64,000 nt of DNA, taken from an uncultured Collinsella sp. (GTDB lineage: Bacteria > Actinomycetota > Coriobacteriia > Coriobacteriales > Coriobacteriaceae). The stretch's first letter is position 1, and each line of letters begins with the position of its first letter. Below the pieces are notes generated by a model, which was not told the origin of the DNA, searched no databases, and saw nothing but the letters and a program-made list of their open reading frames with translations. The stretch spans positions 62,001-126,000 of the forward strand of contig CAKUOD010000003.1 of NCBI GenBank assembly GCA_934668695.1, given 5' to 3'. The position numbers were made by a program, and so were the translations under genes. Positions 14,410-25,322 of this stretch are shown here, piece by piece.

Positions 14410-15432
14410 ATGGCGCAGATGAGAATCAAAGACATTGCCGCCGAGGCGGGCGTGAGCCCGGCCACGGTGTCGCGCTATCTCAACAACCGCCCCGGGCAGA
14501 TGACCGAGGAGACCCGTGCCCGCATCGCCGAGGTCATCGAGCGCACGGGCTATCGTCCTCGTGCCGCCGCGCGCAACCTGCGCAGTTCGCGCACCAACCT
14601 TATCGGCGTGATTCTGGCCGACATCGCTAATCCGTTCTCGAGCGCCATGCTCGAGGGCCTTTCCGCCAGCGCCGCCGCGCGCGGCTGCTCGCTCATGACG
14701 GCCATCAGCGGCAACGACCCCGCCAAGGAGGCCGAGTCGCTCACCAGACTCATCGATGCGGGCGTGGACGGCTTGGTCGTCAACACCTGCGGCGGCAACG
14801 ATGGGGCGATCGCCGCGGCTGCGGGACGCCTGCCGGTCGTGCTGCTCGACCGCGACATCGAGGACGGCGGCATCGATCTGGTGACGTCTAACAACCGCGA
14901 GCTCGTCGCCGGCCTGGTCGACGCCCTGGCTGCCGCGGGTAGCGAGCGCCTGTGCCTGCTCACCGAGGCAAGTGATGACAGCCCCGTCCGTCGTGAGCGT
15001 GCCGAGGCCTTTACCGACGAGCTCTCGCGCCGTGGTCTTGCCGGCGAGGTTGTCACGCTGGCCGATGGCGGTGCCGAGGGCATCAGCCGCTTGGATGAGA
15101 CCATCCGCGATTACGCAGGTAAAAAGCTCGGCCTTATCGCCGTCAACGGTTTGGTCTTCTTGCGCCTGACCGAGGCGCTGGCCCAGCTTGGCCCCTCGCT
15201 GCCGGCGGGCCTCAAGATTGCGACGTTCGACGACTACCCTTGGAACCACGTGCTCTTTGGCGGCGTCACCACGGCCGCGCAGGACACCCTGGCGATCGCC
15301 GAGCGCGTCGTCGAGCGCCTGTCCGAGCGCATCGACGTCGTCACCACCACGGTAGGCGAGGCCGCAAAGCTCGCGCCCAAGCGCATCGAGATCCCCGGCC
15401 ACATCGAGTCCCGAGCCTCCACTTCGCGCTAG
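14410..15432 (+). CDS. LacI-family transcriptional repressor
   Basis: The 340-residue protein begins with a helix-turn-helix (MRIKDIAAEAGVSPATVSRY) and hinge, followed by a periplasmic-binding-like effector domain (NLIGVILADIANPFSSAMLEG, GLVVNTCGG, FDDYPW). It is divergent from kdgK with two operators between. The identical operators at 8839 and 8965 make it the likely regulator of the membrane-protein and HIT-gntP units too. The inducer may be KDG or KDPG. Starts at 14362 and 14419 are also open; 14410 is preferred because it gives the usual short tail before the HTH. It is the opposite boundary of the sugar-acid regulon. Confidence 0.88.
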   Translation: MAQMRIKDIAAEAGVSPATVSRYLNNRPGQMTEETRARIAEVIERTGYRPRAAARNLRSSRTNLIGVILADIANPFSSAMLEGLSASAAARGCSLMTAISGNDPAKEAESLTRLIDAGVDGLVVNTCGGNDGAIAAAAGRLPVVLLDRDIEDGGIDLVTSNNRELVAGLVDALAAAGSERLCLLTEASDDSPVRRERAEAFTDELSRRGLAGEVVTLADGGAEGISRLDETIRDYAGKKLGLIAVNGLVFLRLTEALAQLGPSLPAGLKIATFDDYPWNHVLFGGVTTAAQDTLAIAERVVERLSERIDVVTTTVGEAAKLAPKRIEIPGHIESRASTSR

Positions 15433-15474
15433 CCCGTGTGATACTATATAGACAATGTCATACAGGAGGTATCC

Positions 15475-15969
15475 ATGGCTGCGTCTGTACTGAGTGTACG
15501 AGTGGACTCGTCAATTAAAGATTCATTTGCCGAGCTATGCGAAGAACTCGGCATGACTTCGTCTGTTGCGGTCAATATGTTTATGAGGCAGATGCTGCGC
15601 GAGCGCTCGCTGCCGTTTGTTCCTTCACTTGGTAAAAACTCTGCAAGCGAAAACGTTGCCGCAGACATTTTGGATATTGCTCAGATTGAGTCCGCCGTCC
15701 GCGAGGCGGCCAGCCCGATTCCCGCCATCAAAACCGTGGTCCTTTTTGGCTCGTATGCCCGTGGTGAGGCGCGTGTCGATAGTGATATCGATTTGCGTCT
15801 CGAAGTCGATCGCGAGCATGGCTTTGGTCTTTTCGCGTTGTCGGCGTTTGGCGAAGCGGTGCGTAAGGAGACCGGGAAGCAGGTTGACCTCGTCTCGAGC
15901 GACCATCTTGATGACGATCTTGCCGCGGTAATCGAGCGCGAAGGAGTGATCGTTTATGATCGCGCGTAA
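15475..15969 (+). CDS. MNT nucleotidyltransferase antitoxin fused to RelB/DinJ-like domain (MntA-like)
   Basis: The 164-residue protein has two parts. Residues 1-50 (SVLSVRVDSSIKDSFAELCE, VNMFMRQMLRERSLPF) look like a RelB/DinJ ribbon-helix-helix antitoxin. Residues ~85-164 are a minimal nucleotidyltransferase with GSX10DXD (G92-S93, D104, D106). In the HepT-MntA system MntA AMPylates and silences the HEPN RNase. The following gene encodes that HEPN partner and overlaps by 14 nt. AGGAGG precedes the ATG, and a GACAATGTC palindrome lies between the putative -10 and the start, possibly an autoregulatory site. The fusion is unusual, as stand-alone MntA lacks a DNA-binding domain. Confidence 0.85.
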   Translation: MAASVLSVRVDSSIKDSFAELCEELGMTSSVAVNMFMRQMLRERSLPFVPSLGKNSASENVAADILDIAQIESAVREAASPIPAIKTVVLFGSYARGEARVDSDIDLRLEVDREHGFGLFALSAFGEAVRKETGKQVDLVSSDHLDDDLAAVIEREGVIVYDRA

Positions 15970-16327
15970 GTCAGACAGCCTTCGCGCGCAAGAGGTCTTG
16001 GAGGCCATCTTCGAAACGAACGAGCGCATCAAGGCTTTTGATATCACCGAGGACCAGTTTCTGCATGCGAATGATGTGCGGACGAGGGCGTTGGCGGACT
16101 CCCTTTTGATGTGCGCGCTTAGGGTGACGGAAGAAGCGTGCAAGCTGTCGGAGCGCTCGCAGCGTCTTCATCCCGAAATTGAGTGGCGTGGAATTATCGG
16201 CATGAGAAATTATCTTGCGCATGATTACGGCAATGTCGACCGCTCAGTTGTGTGGGATGCAGTGACGATGGAGTTCCCCGCACTGGAACGCGCCTGTAGG
16301 CAAATTGCCTCCGAATCCGAGCGTTAG
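15956..16327 (+). CDS. HEPN-domain RNase toxin (HepT/DUF86-like)
   Basis: The 123-residue helical protein has the RX4HXY motif RNYLAHDY (R84, H89, Y91) of HEPN RNases; the Tyr is the residue AMPylated in HepT. Its start codon lies inside the MNT gene, so the two are translationally coupled. The pair forms a type VII toxin-antitoxin module. Nothing in the neighbourhood belongs to it functionally, which fits independent mobility. Terminator signals after it are not obvious. Confidence 0.88.
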   Translation: MIARKSDSLRAQEVLEAIFETNERIKAFDITEDQFLHANDVRTRALADSLLMCALRVTEEACKLSERSQRLHPEIEWRGIIGMRNYLAHDYGNVDRSVVWDAVTMEFPALERACRQIASESER

Positions 16328-16460
16328 TTACTTGCCATAGTCGCCCGCCCTCGCACGTTTTTTGAGCTGCTGATACGCTTTAACCCTGCGGAAACATTTT
16401 TCTGCGATAGTATCTGCGATATAGAACAGTCGAAACCCGCCCGAAAGAAAGGGGAGCGAC

Positions 16461-17798
16461 ATGAACCAGCAGAACATCGATTACGTACTCCGCTCTGTAG
16501 AGCAGCGTGATATCCGCTTTGTGCGTCTGTGGTTTGTCGACATTCTCGGTCGCCTCAAGAATTTTGCCATCAGCCCCGAGGACCTCGAGGTCGCTTTTGA
16601 GGAGGGCATTGGCTTTGACGGCTCGGCCATCGAGGGCTTTGCCACGCCCGAGGAAGCCGACATGCTCGCGTTCCCCGATGCCTCGACCTTCCAGATCCTG
16701 CCGTGGCGCCCGAGCCACAACGGCGTCGCCCGCGTGTTCTGCGACGTGTGCACTCCCGATCGCAAGCCCTTTGCCGGCGACCCGCGCGATGCCCTGCGCC
16801 GCATGTTCCACAAGGCCGAGAAGGCCGGCTACCTGCTCAACGTGGGCGCCGAGCTTGAGTATTACTACTTCCCCGACGAGCACACGCCCGAGCCGCTCGA
16901 CAACGTGGGCTACTTCGACCTTTCGGTGAGCGACGCCGCCCGCGACCTGCGCCGCAACACGGTACTCACGCTCGAGAAAATGTCCGTGCCCGTGGAGTAC
17001 ACCTTCCATGCCGCCGGCCGCTCTCAGCACGGCATGAGCCTGCGTCACGCCGAGGCCCTGAGCATGTCCGACGCCATCACCACGGCAAAACTCATCATTA
17101 AGCAGCAGGCCTTCGAGAGCGGCTGCCACGCCTCCTTTATGCCCAAGCCGCTGGCGGGCGAGGACGGCAGCGCCATGTTCCTGTGCCAGTCGCTGTTCGA
17201 CCACGATGGCAACAACGTCTTTTGGGGCGAGGACGACGAGAGGTACCATCTCTCCGACGTCGCCAAGCACTACATGGCCGGCATTCTGGCGCATGCGCGC
17301 GAGATCAGCGCCATCACCAACCCCACCGTCAACTCGTACAAGCGCATCACCACCGGCGGCGACTCCGTGCCGCAGTACGCCACGTGGGGCCTGCGCAACC
17401 GCGCGAGCATGGTCCGCATCCCGGTCTACAAGCCCGGCAAGCAGCTGTCCACGCGCATCGAGCTGCGCAGCCCCGACCCCATGGCCAACCCGTACCTGGT
17501 CAACGCCGTCACGCTGGCGGCTGGTCTCGACGGTATCGAGCGCAAGCTGGAGCTCCCGCCCGAGGCCACGGCCGAGACGCTCAAGCTCACCGACCGTCAG
17601 ATGCTCGAGGCCGGCTACACGCCGCTGCCGCGTTCGCTCAAAGAGGCGCTCGACGTGTTTGAGGACTCGCAGTTTATGAAGGATGCCCTCGGCGAGCACA
17701 TCCACAGCTTCTTCCTTAAAAAGAAGCGCGACGAGTGGCATAAGTTTGAGTCCACGATCACCGAGTGGGAGATCAAGCATTATCTGGCGAACTCCTAA
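16461..17798 (+). CDS. Glutamine synthetase homologue (GS type I fold) with missing metal ligands
   Basis: The 445-residue protein aligns over its whole length with GSI-alpha enzymes: FDGSAIEGF latch, GAELEYYYF, NPTVNSYKRI, RIELRSPDP and the C-terminal helices are kept. Yet the usual HHE...GQHEI region reads VEYTFHAAGRSQHGMSL: the first metal Glu is A184 and the second is G191. The usual GSGMHxH reads GSAMFLC, so both histidines are lost (F240, C242). These residues hold the n1/n2 metals and ammonium site in GS, so normal ligase activity is doubtful. It may be a regulatory pseudo-enzyme or use another substrate. A start with AAAGGGG upstream is clear. An orphan OmpR-type regulator follows 50 nt downstream. 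Confidence 0.85.
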   Translation: MNQQNIDYVLRSVEQRDIRFVRLWFVDILGRLKNFAISPEDLEVAFEEGIGFDGSAIEGFATPEEADMLAFPDASTFQILPWRPSHNGVARVFCDVCTPDRKPFAGDPRDALRRMFHKAEKAGYLLNVGAELEYYYFPDEHTPEPLDNVGYFDLSVSDAARDLRRNTVLTLEKMSVPVEYTFHAAGRSQHGMSLRHAEALSMSDAITTAKLIIKQQAFESGCHASFMPKPLAGEDGSAMFLCQSLFDHDGNNVFWGEDDERYHLSDVAKHYMAGILAHAREISAITNPTVNSYKRITTGGDSVPQYATWGLRNRASMVRIPVYKPGKQLSTRIELRSPDPMANPYLVNAVTLAAGLDGIERKLELPPEATAETLKLTDRQMLEAGYTPLPRSLKEALDVFEDSQFMKDALGEHIHSFFLKKKRDEWHKFESTITEWEIKHYLANS

Positions 17799-17848
17799 TC
17801 GCGCCGGTTTGTTCCAGTACGATTGAGCTCATTTCCTTGGAGGCCGAT

Positions 17849-18511
17849 ATGTCCGAAAAGAGTGCCCTGTTCATGGCGCGCACGACGCGCTTCCACGAGT
17901 TTGCCCGCAGCCTGACGACCACCCTGGGTGTCGAGGTGAGCCTAGCCACCCCCGATTCGCCGACTGCGGCGCACGACTTTGACCTGCTGATTCTCGATTC
18001 CGATGGCATCCGCAGCGACCGCATCGATCAGATTGCCAAGTGGCTCGACGATCGCGGCGGCGTTCCCATGCTGGTGATCGTCGACGACGAGGCGCTCGGT
18101 ACCCTGCGCCTGCCGAACCATGCGCATGCCGACTTTGTATGCCCCACGGCGACGCCCAACGAGCTCAAGGCTCGCGCGCAGCGCCTCATGGGCGAGGAGG
18201 AGACCGTCACCGCCGACGACGTGCTCAACATCGACAACCTCGAGATCAACCTGGCTACCTACCAGGTGACGCTCGACGATGAGCCCATCGACCTGACGCT
18301 GATGGAGTACTCGCTGCTGAGCTTTTTGGCAACGCACCCCAACCGCGCCTACAGCCGCGAAGTGCTGCTGCACCGCGTGTGGGGCTTTGAGTACTGCGGC
18401 GGCACGCGTACCGTCGACGTGCACATCCGACGCATCCGCTCCAAGGTGGGCCCGCAGATCGCGGCACACATCACCACCGTCCGCGGCGTGGGCTATCTGT
18501 TTAAGGACTAG
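17849..18511 (+). CDS. Orphan OmpR-family regulator with atypical receiver (GlnR-like)
   Basis: The 220-residue protein has a degenerate receiver (residues ~1-115, one central Asp in DLLILDSDG) and a clear OmpR winged helix (EYSLLSFLATHPNRAYSREV, HIRRIRSKVG, TTVRGVGYLF). No kinase gene is adjacent. In actinomycetes GlnR is an orphan OmpR-type protein controlling nitrogen genes including glnA. Pairing here with a GS homologue suggests a nitrogen-linked role, but orthology is not shown. TTGGAGG precedes the ATG. Confidence 0.82.
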   Translation: MSEKSALFMARTTRFHEFARSLTTTLGVEVSLATPDSPTAAHDFDLLILDSDGIRSDRIDQIAKWLDDRGGVPMLVIVDDEALGTLRLPNHAHADFVCPTATPNELKARAQRLMGEEETVTADDVLNIDNLEINLATYQVTLDDEPIDLTLMEYSLLSFLATHPNRAYSREVLLHRVWGFEYCGGTRTVDVHIRRIRSKVGPQIAAHITTVRGVGYLFKD

Positions 18512-18515
18512 ATTT

Positions 18516-18552
18516 CCACCACAAAGGGGACAGGCACCTTTGTGGTGGTTTT
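18516..18552. repeat. Palindromic repeat, family 3 (terminator-like)
   Basis: CCACCACAAAGG and CCTTTGTGGTGG pair around GGACAGGCA and are followed by TTTT, 4 nt after the regulator stop. Other copies are at 33242, 34819, 35783 and 46603, each right after a gene end, so they probably serve as terminators. Confidence 0.8.
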
Positions 18553-18666
18553 GACGCAGGTGCGGGTTCCTCTCGAATCTGCAACAGAACTTAAGCCTTC
18601 CTAAAAGATTGCGTTCTCATACACTTGCGCCCGCATATTGGGGTACAACTCAACGTGAACAATGAT

Positions 18667-18694
18667 GGCCCGCCACATGTTTGGCGGGCCTTTG
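18667..18694 (+). terminator. Hairpin with T run directly upstream of htrA
   Basis: GGCCCGCC and GGCGGGCC arms are followed by TTTGG, ending only ~26 nt before the htrA start codon. It may be an attenuator for htrA or a read-through terminator. Confidence 0.55.
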
Positions 18695-18719
18695 GTTATT
18701 TGACGAAAGGATCGCAGCT

Positions 18720-20189
18720 ATGAGCGAGTACGATTCCCAGCGTCCCCAGGATGCGGGCAACGCCGGCGAGACCCAACAGCAGCCGCGTGTGCAGGTAGAG
18801 TCGACGCCTGCCGATGGCAACAACATTCCCTACGTGCAGGCCTACGACACGCAGACCGGCAAGCCGCTGGGCGGCCAACAGGTCGTGAACAAGCACACGG
18901 TGGTCAAGACCAAGACCAAAAAGCTGCCGATCTTCATTACGGCACTCGCCGGTTGCGCATGTGGTGCCCTGCTGGTCATTGCGCTCATTATGAGCGGCAC
19001 GCTCAATATTGGCGGTGGCAAGAATGCCGTGACGGCGGGTGCTTCGGGTTCGTCGACGCAAAAGATCACCATCGACTCCGAGGACACCACGCTGGCCGAG
19101 GCCGTCTCTGCCAAGGCACTTCCCTCCGTTGTTTCCATTACCGCCACTTCAAGCGGCAGCCAGAGTGGTTCGCTTTCGCAGTCCGCTGACGAGTCGGACA
19201 GCTCGGGCAGCGTTGGCTCGGGCGTGGTGCTCGACACCGAGGGCCATATCCTCACCAACAACCACGTGGTCGACGGTTACGACCAGTACGTGGTGACCAT
19301 GGATGACGGCACCACCTACGAGGCCGAGTTCGTGGGCAACGATGCCTCGAGCGACCTCGCCGTCATCAAGCTCAAGGACGCCGACTCCTCCAAGCTCACT
19401 CCGATCGAGATCGGCGACTCCTCCAAGCTCAACGTGGGCGAGTGGGTCATGGCGATCGGCTCGCCGTTCGGCAACGAGCAGTCCGTCTCCACCGGTATCG
19501 TGTCGGCGCTCTATCGTTCCACGGCCATGAGCTCTACCAGCGGCAACACCATCTATGCCAACATGATCCAGACCGATGCCGCCATCAACCCGGGCAACTC
19601 CGGCGGCGCGCTCGTTAACGATAACGGCGAACTCGTGGGCATCAACTCGCTCATCGAGAGCTATTCGGGTTCCAGCTCGGGCGTGGGCTTTGCCATTCCG
19701 GTCAACTACGCTAAGAACATCGCCGACCAGATCATCGACGGCAAGACGCCGGTTCATCCGTACCTGGGCGCCACGCTTTCGAGTGTCAACGCGCTCAACG
19801 CCCGCACCAACAAGCTGAGCACCGATAGCGGTGCGTATGTGGCGAGCGTTGTGGAGGACGGTCCCGCGGCCAAGGCCGGCATCCAGGAGGGCGACGTCAT
19901 CACCAAGCTGGGCGATGACGAGATCACGAGTGCCGATGGCCTGATCATCGCACTGCGTAGCCACGAGGTGGGCGAGAAGGTCGAGATCACGCTCGTGCGC
20001 GGCAAGGAAGAGAAGAAGGTCACTGTTGAGCTGGGCTCCGACGAGGAGCTGCAGAACCAGCAGCAGAACGACAGCTCGACTGATACCGGCAACGGCGGCA
20101 TCACCGACGAGCAACTGCGCCAGTACCTAGAGGAGCTGCTGGGCCAGCAGGGCCAGGGCCAGGGTCAGGGCTACGGCCAGGGATTCTAG
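18720..20189 (+). CDS. HtrA/DegP-type membrane-anchored serine protease with PDZ domain
   Basis: The 489-residue protein has a ~68-residue cytoplasmic hydrophilic tail, one transmembrane helix (residues ~70-92) and an extracytoplasmic trypsin fold. The catalytic triad is visible as TNNHVVDG (His), SSDLAVIKL (Asp) and NPGNSGGAL (Ser). A PDZ domain follows (GAYVASVVEDGPAAKAGIQE...GDVITKLG). The C terminus is low-complexity Gln/Gly repeats. Such proteases degrade misfolded exported proteins. AAAGGA precedes ATG 18720; a hairpin sits just upstream. It appears monocistronic with its own terminator. Confidence 0.93.
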   Translation: MSEYDSQRPQDAGNAGETQQQPRVQVESTPADGNNIPYVQAYDTQTGKPLGGQQVVNKHTVVKTKTKKLPIFITALAGCACGALLVIALIMSGTLNIGGGKNAVTAGASGSSTQKITIDSEDTTLAEAVSAKALPSVVSITATSSGSQSGSLSQSADESDSSGSVGSGVVLDTEGHILTNNHVVDGYDQYVVTMDDGTTYEAEFVGNDASSDLAVIKLKDADSSKLTPIEIGDSSKLNVGEWVMAIGSPFGNEQSVSTGIVSALYRSTAMSSTSGNTIYANMIQTDAAINPGNSGGALVNDNGELVGINSLIESYSGSSSGVGFAIPVNYAKNIADQIIDGKTPVHPYLGATLSSVNALNARTNKLSTDSGAYVASVVEDGPAAKAGIQEGDVITKLGDDEITSADGLIIALRSHEVGEKVEITLVRGKEEKKVTVELGSDEELQNQQQNDSSTDTGNGGITDEQLRQYLEELLGQQGQGQGQGYGQGF

Positions 20190-20215
20190 CGAGCCGTTTC
20201 ACACACATTGAAGCC

Positions 20216-20245
20216 AGAGGGGCTGCCCCGCCATGCGCGGGACAG
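20216..20245 (+). terminator. Terminator after htrA
   Basis: AGAGGGGCTG..CCGC and GCGG..CAGCCCCTCT arms around a CATG loop, followed by TTTCC. Confidence 0.85.
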
Positions 20246-20327
20246 CCCCTCTTTCCATAATGATCCCCCAGGGACGGAGGAAAACGGATCACTTTGAGCT
20301 GGCGAGGAGCTCGGTTCGGAATGGTCT

Positions 20328-20529
20328 GGACAGTTAGTTCAGATACGTATAAATCTGGGGCAGTCCGGAATGCGTTTCGAGCTGTTTTGGGATGGAAATG
20401 AGGTTCGGATGGGTGCTCGGAAGGAGAAATAAGCCGATCGGGCCGCTCCGGGACGACCAAATGGGGTGAAATGGCGCCATTTGAGCTCGATTCGGTTCGC
20501 AGATTTATACGTATCTGAACTAACTGTCC
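20328..20529. repeat. 202-bp element bounded by 29-bp perfect inverted repeats
   Basis: The arms 20328-20356 and 20501-20529 are exact reverse complements (containing GTTAGTTCAGATACGTATAA). The 144-bp centre has no open frame that looks coding. It lies between the htrA terminator and ligA. A MITE-like non-autonomous element or a large regulatory palindrome are both possible. Confidence 0.75.
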
Positions 20530-20566
20530 ACCCCGGTCCGACGGCTGCCGATTCGGTGCGGTTTGA

Positions 20567-22866
<2,300 letters not shown>

Positions 22867-22867
<1 letters not shown>

Positions 22868-23046
22868 TGGATATCGAGAACCACAATTGCTCGCAGGCCG
22901 AAGGACACGCGAAAGGCTCCCAGGCGCAGGCAAAAGAGAACCTGATGGCGCGAATTCGCGTTGCCGAGCGCGAGCGCGCGGCGGACATGTCTCGTGATGC
23001 ATTTGAAGCGTTGGCCGAACTGGAGTTGAAGCTCCGCTTAGTCTAG
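22867..23046 (+). CDS. Small hypothetical protein translationally coupled to ligA
   Basis: ATG overlaps the ligA stop codon as TAATG, and the frame runs 59 codons to TAG at 23044-23046. The product begins MDIENHNCSQAEGHAK and its second half (MARIRVAERERAADMSRDAF) is charged and predicted helical. Its end overlaps by 9 nt the convergent merR gene. I do not recognise a family. The stop-start overlap and plausible amino-acid composition support expression; the size alone does not. Confidence 0.55.
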
Positions 23047-23883
23047 TGACACCGGCACCGTGATCTGCGTTACGTAGGTTGCCGGGTCGTCGCTGATGAT
23101 GTCGTCGATGAGGGCGATCTCGCGCGAGGGGCCGGCGGGGGCCAGGTTGTGCTCGTGCATGTAATCGAGTAGGCGCTCGTAGTGCGGGGCCGCCTGCCCG
23201 TGCGTGCCACGGAAGCTGACGGTCAGGCACCGCGCGGCGGGCCGAACCTCGACGTCCCCCAGGTAATCGTCCGTGTCATCGAGCAGCAGAAAGACCTCGT
23301 CGTAACCATCAAAGTCACCGGTGGCAATGCGCTCGGGCGCGATGCCCACACCCAGATTGCCAAGGAAGACGAAGGTCTCGTGCTGTCCTTTTTGCAGCTG
23401 GCGAATCTGCCACTCCAGCGCATAGGCATCGGTGGGGTTGACGCGTTCGCGCAGCACGGCGCAACGAAGTTCGGGCGCGTTGACCTCGTAGATGGTATCG
23501 AGCTCAGCATCCAATGCGCCTCGCAACAAGGCAAGCCGGTTGTCGATCTTGCGTGAGACGCGTTCCAGCTCACGGCGTTTACGTTCGATAAGCTCCTGCT
23601 GCTGGGCGAGTTGGCGCTGCATGAGGTCCACGTCGCGCGTGGTCACAAATTCGCGAATCTGAGCCAACGGCAAATCGAGAACGCGCAGGTGGCTGATGGT
23701 GTTGAGGGTAGAAAGCTGCCGCGCGCCGTAGTAGCGGTAGCCACTTGCCGCATCGACATACGCCGGCTCCAGCAAGCCCATCTGCTCGTAGTGCCGCAGC
23801 GTGCCAACGCTTAGGTTAAACAGGCGCGCGACCTCGCCAATGCGGAGCAGGCCCTCGGTATACTCAGCGTGCGTGTCAGTCAC
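23038..23883 (-). CDS. MerR-family transcriptional activator with GyrI-like effector domain
   Basis: The 281-residue protein has a MerR winged helix (LLRIGEVARLFNLSVGTLRH, GYRYYGARQLSTLNTISHLR), a dimer coiled coil (residues ~85-120) and a GyrI/BmrR-like effector-binding domain that binds cationic drugs in relatives. A GTG start follows AAAGGAG. It lies 50 nt downstream of the MATE gene in the same direction, so the operon would be autoregulated from the MerR-type promoter at 25323-25353. Confidence 0.9.
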   Translation of the reverse strand: MTDTHAEYTEGLLRIGEVARLFNLSVGTLRHYEQMGLLEPAYVDAASGYRYYGARQLSTLNTISHLRVLDLPLAQIREFVTTRDVDLMQRQLAQQQELIERKRRELERVSRKIDNRLALLRGALDAELDTIYEVNAPELRCAVLRERVNPTDAYALEWQIRQLQKGQHETFVFLGNLGVGIAPERIATGDFDGYDEVFLLLDDTDDYLGDVEVRPAARCLTVSFRGTHGQAAPHYERLLDYMHEHNLAPAGPSREIALIDDIISDDPATYVTQITVPVSLD

Positions 23884-23933
23884 AGGACCGCTCCTTTCGA
23901 TAGGGGGTAGGGCGCCAGACTCGTGCCGCCCCG

Positions 23934-25280
23934 CTACGCCACCAGCTTGTCAAAAGCCCCGCGGCGATTGAGCACCGTAAACGCCACCACGCAAATGGCT
24001 GCCGACAGAATCGACCCGCACGGCGAGGCGATGCCCATGGGAAACAGCGTGTCGGAATAAGCGTTCGACAGCAGCCACGCGCCCGGCACGCGAATGAGCG
24101 CCACGGCCAGCACGTTGTGCGCAAAGCCGATATAACTCTTGCCATAAGCGGCGAAAAAGCCGCTAAAGCAAATGTGGATGCCGGCAAAGATTGCATCGAA
24201 AATATAACTGTGCATATAGCCGGTACCGGCCGCGACCACCGCGGGGTCCTTGGCAAAAAAGCCGATAAACGCCGGCGCCACCAGCCACATCAGCACCGTG
24301 ATCAGGCAGCCGTACACCACCGAGATCGTCATGGCGTCCTTGAGTACCTGACGCGCGCGGTCGCCCTTGCCCGCGCCGGCGTTTTGCGCCGTGAGTGCGC
24401 TGACGGTGGCACCCATGGAACTCGGCACAATGAACAAAAAGCTGATCATCTTTTCGACCAGGCCCACGGCGGCGGCGTCGACGAGCCCTCGGTGGTTGGC
24501 GATGACGGTGATAAACATAAACGCCACCTGGATGCAGCCGTCCTGCACAGCCACGGGCACGCCGATTTTAAGAATGCTGCCGAGTACCTCGGGCTGGGGG
24601 CGCAGGTCGCTGCGCTTAACGTGGATGTTTGTGCGACGGCTCTTGAGCCACACGAGCGCGAGGGCAACGCTTGCCGTCTGCGCGATCACCGTGCCGAGTG
24701 CCGCACCCACGGGACCGAGCCCCATGCGGCCAATAAACAGAAAATCGAGCGCGATGTTGATGACGCACGCCACGCCGATCACGTACATGGGCGAGCGCGA
24801 ATCGCCCAGGCCGCGAAAGATGGCCGAGAGGATGTTGTATGCGGCGATGCAAGGAATGCCGATAAAGCAGATGCGCAGGTAGGCGGCAGTGCCTTCGACG
24901 GCTTCGGCCGGCGTGCCGATGAGCGCCACGATCTGCGGGCACAGAGCGAGCAAGATCGCGGCCAACACTATCGAGACACCCATAAAGAGCGTGATGGTGT
25001 TGCCGATGGCGGCCTCGGCGCGATCGAAGCGTCGCGAGCCCACGGCGTGGCCGACGACGACCGTTGTTCCCATGGCCAGGCCCACGAGCGTCACGGTAAT
25101 GATATAGAGTGTCTGCGCACCGTTGCCCACGGCGGTGATGCCGGCGGCACCGCTAAACTGTCCGATAAAATACAGGTCGGCCATGCCGTAGAGCATCTGC
25201 AAAAAGTACGAGAGCATATAGGGCAGGGCGAAGACCGCGATGGTCTTGAGGACATTGCCGCGTGTGAGGTCGTGTTCCAT
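23934..25280 (-). CDS. MATE-family multidrug efflux protein
   Basis: The 448-residue protein has 12 predicted membrane segments in two similar halves, as in MATE Na+/H+ drug antiporters (QMLYGMADLYFIGQFSGAAG at the start of half one; GVPVAVQDGCIQVAFMFITV at the start of half two). A weak ribosome site precedes the ATG. It is the first gene of a MATE-merR operon; the promoter has the 19-bp spacer used by MerR activators, so export is probably drug-induced. Confidence 0.92.
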   Translation of the reverse strand: MEHDLTRGNVLKTIAVFALPYMLSYFLQMLYGMADLYFIGQFSGAAGITAVGNGAQTLYIITVTLVGLAMGTTVVVGHAVGSRRFDRAEAAIGNTITLFMGVSIVLAAILLALCPQIVALIGTPAEAVEGTAAYLRICFIGIPCIAAYNILSAIFRGLGDSRSPMYVIGVACVINIALDFLFIGRMGLGPVGAALGTVIAQTASVALALVWLKSRRTNIHVKRSDLRPQPEVLGSILKIGVPVAVQDGCIQVAFMFITVIANHRGLVDAAAVGLVEKMISFLFIVPSSMGATVSALTAQNAGAGKGDRARQVLKDAMTISVVYGCLITVLMWLVAPAFIGFFAKDPAVVAAGTGYMHSYIFDAIFAGIHICFSGFFAAYGKSYIGFAHNVLAVALIRVPGAWLLSNAYSDTLFPMGIASPCGSILSAAICVVAFTVLNRRGAFDKLVA

Positions 25281-25322
25281 GGGCAGGGCACTTTCTGGCT
25301 TGGTTCGTTTACGTACCAGTGT

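Noticed and set aside
15475..15969. Plain RelB/DinJ antitoxin without partner enzyme domain
   Set aside because: The second half contains an intact GSX10DXD nucleotidyltransferase motif in the same frame, so it is a two-domain protein.
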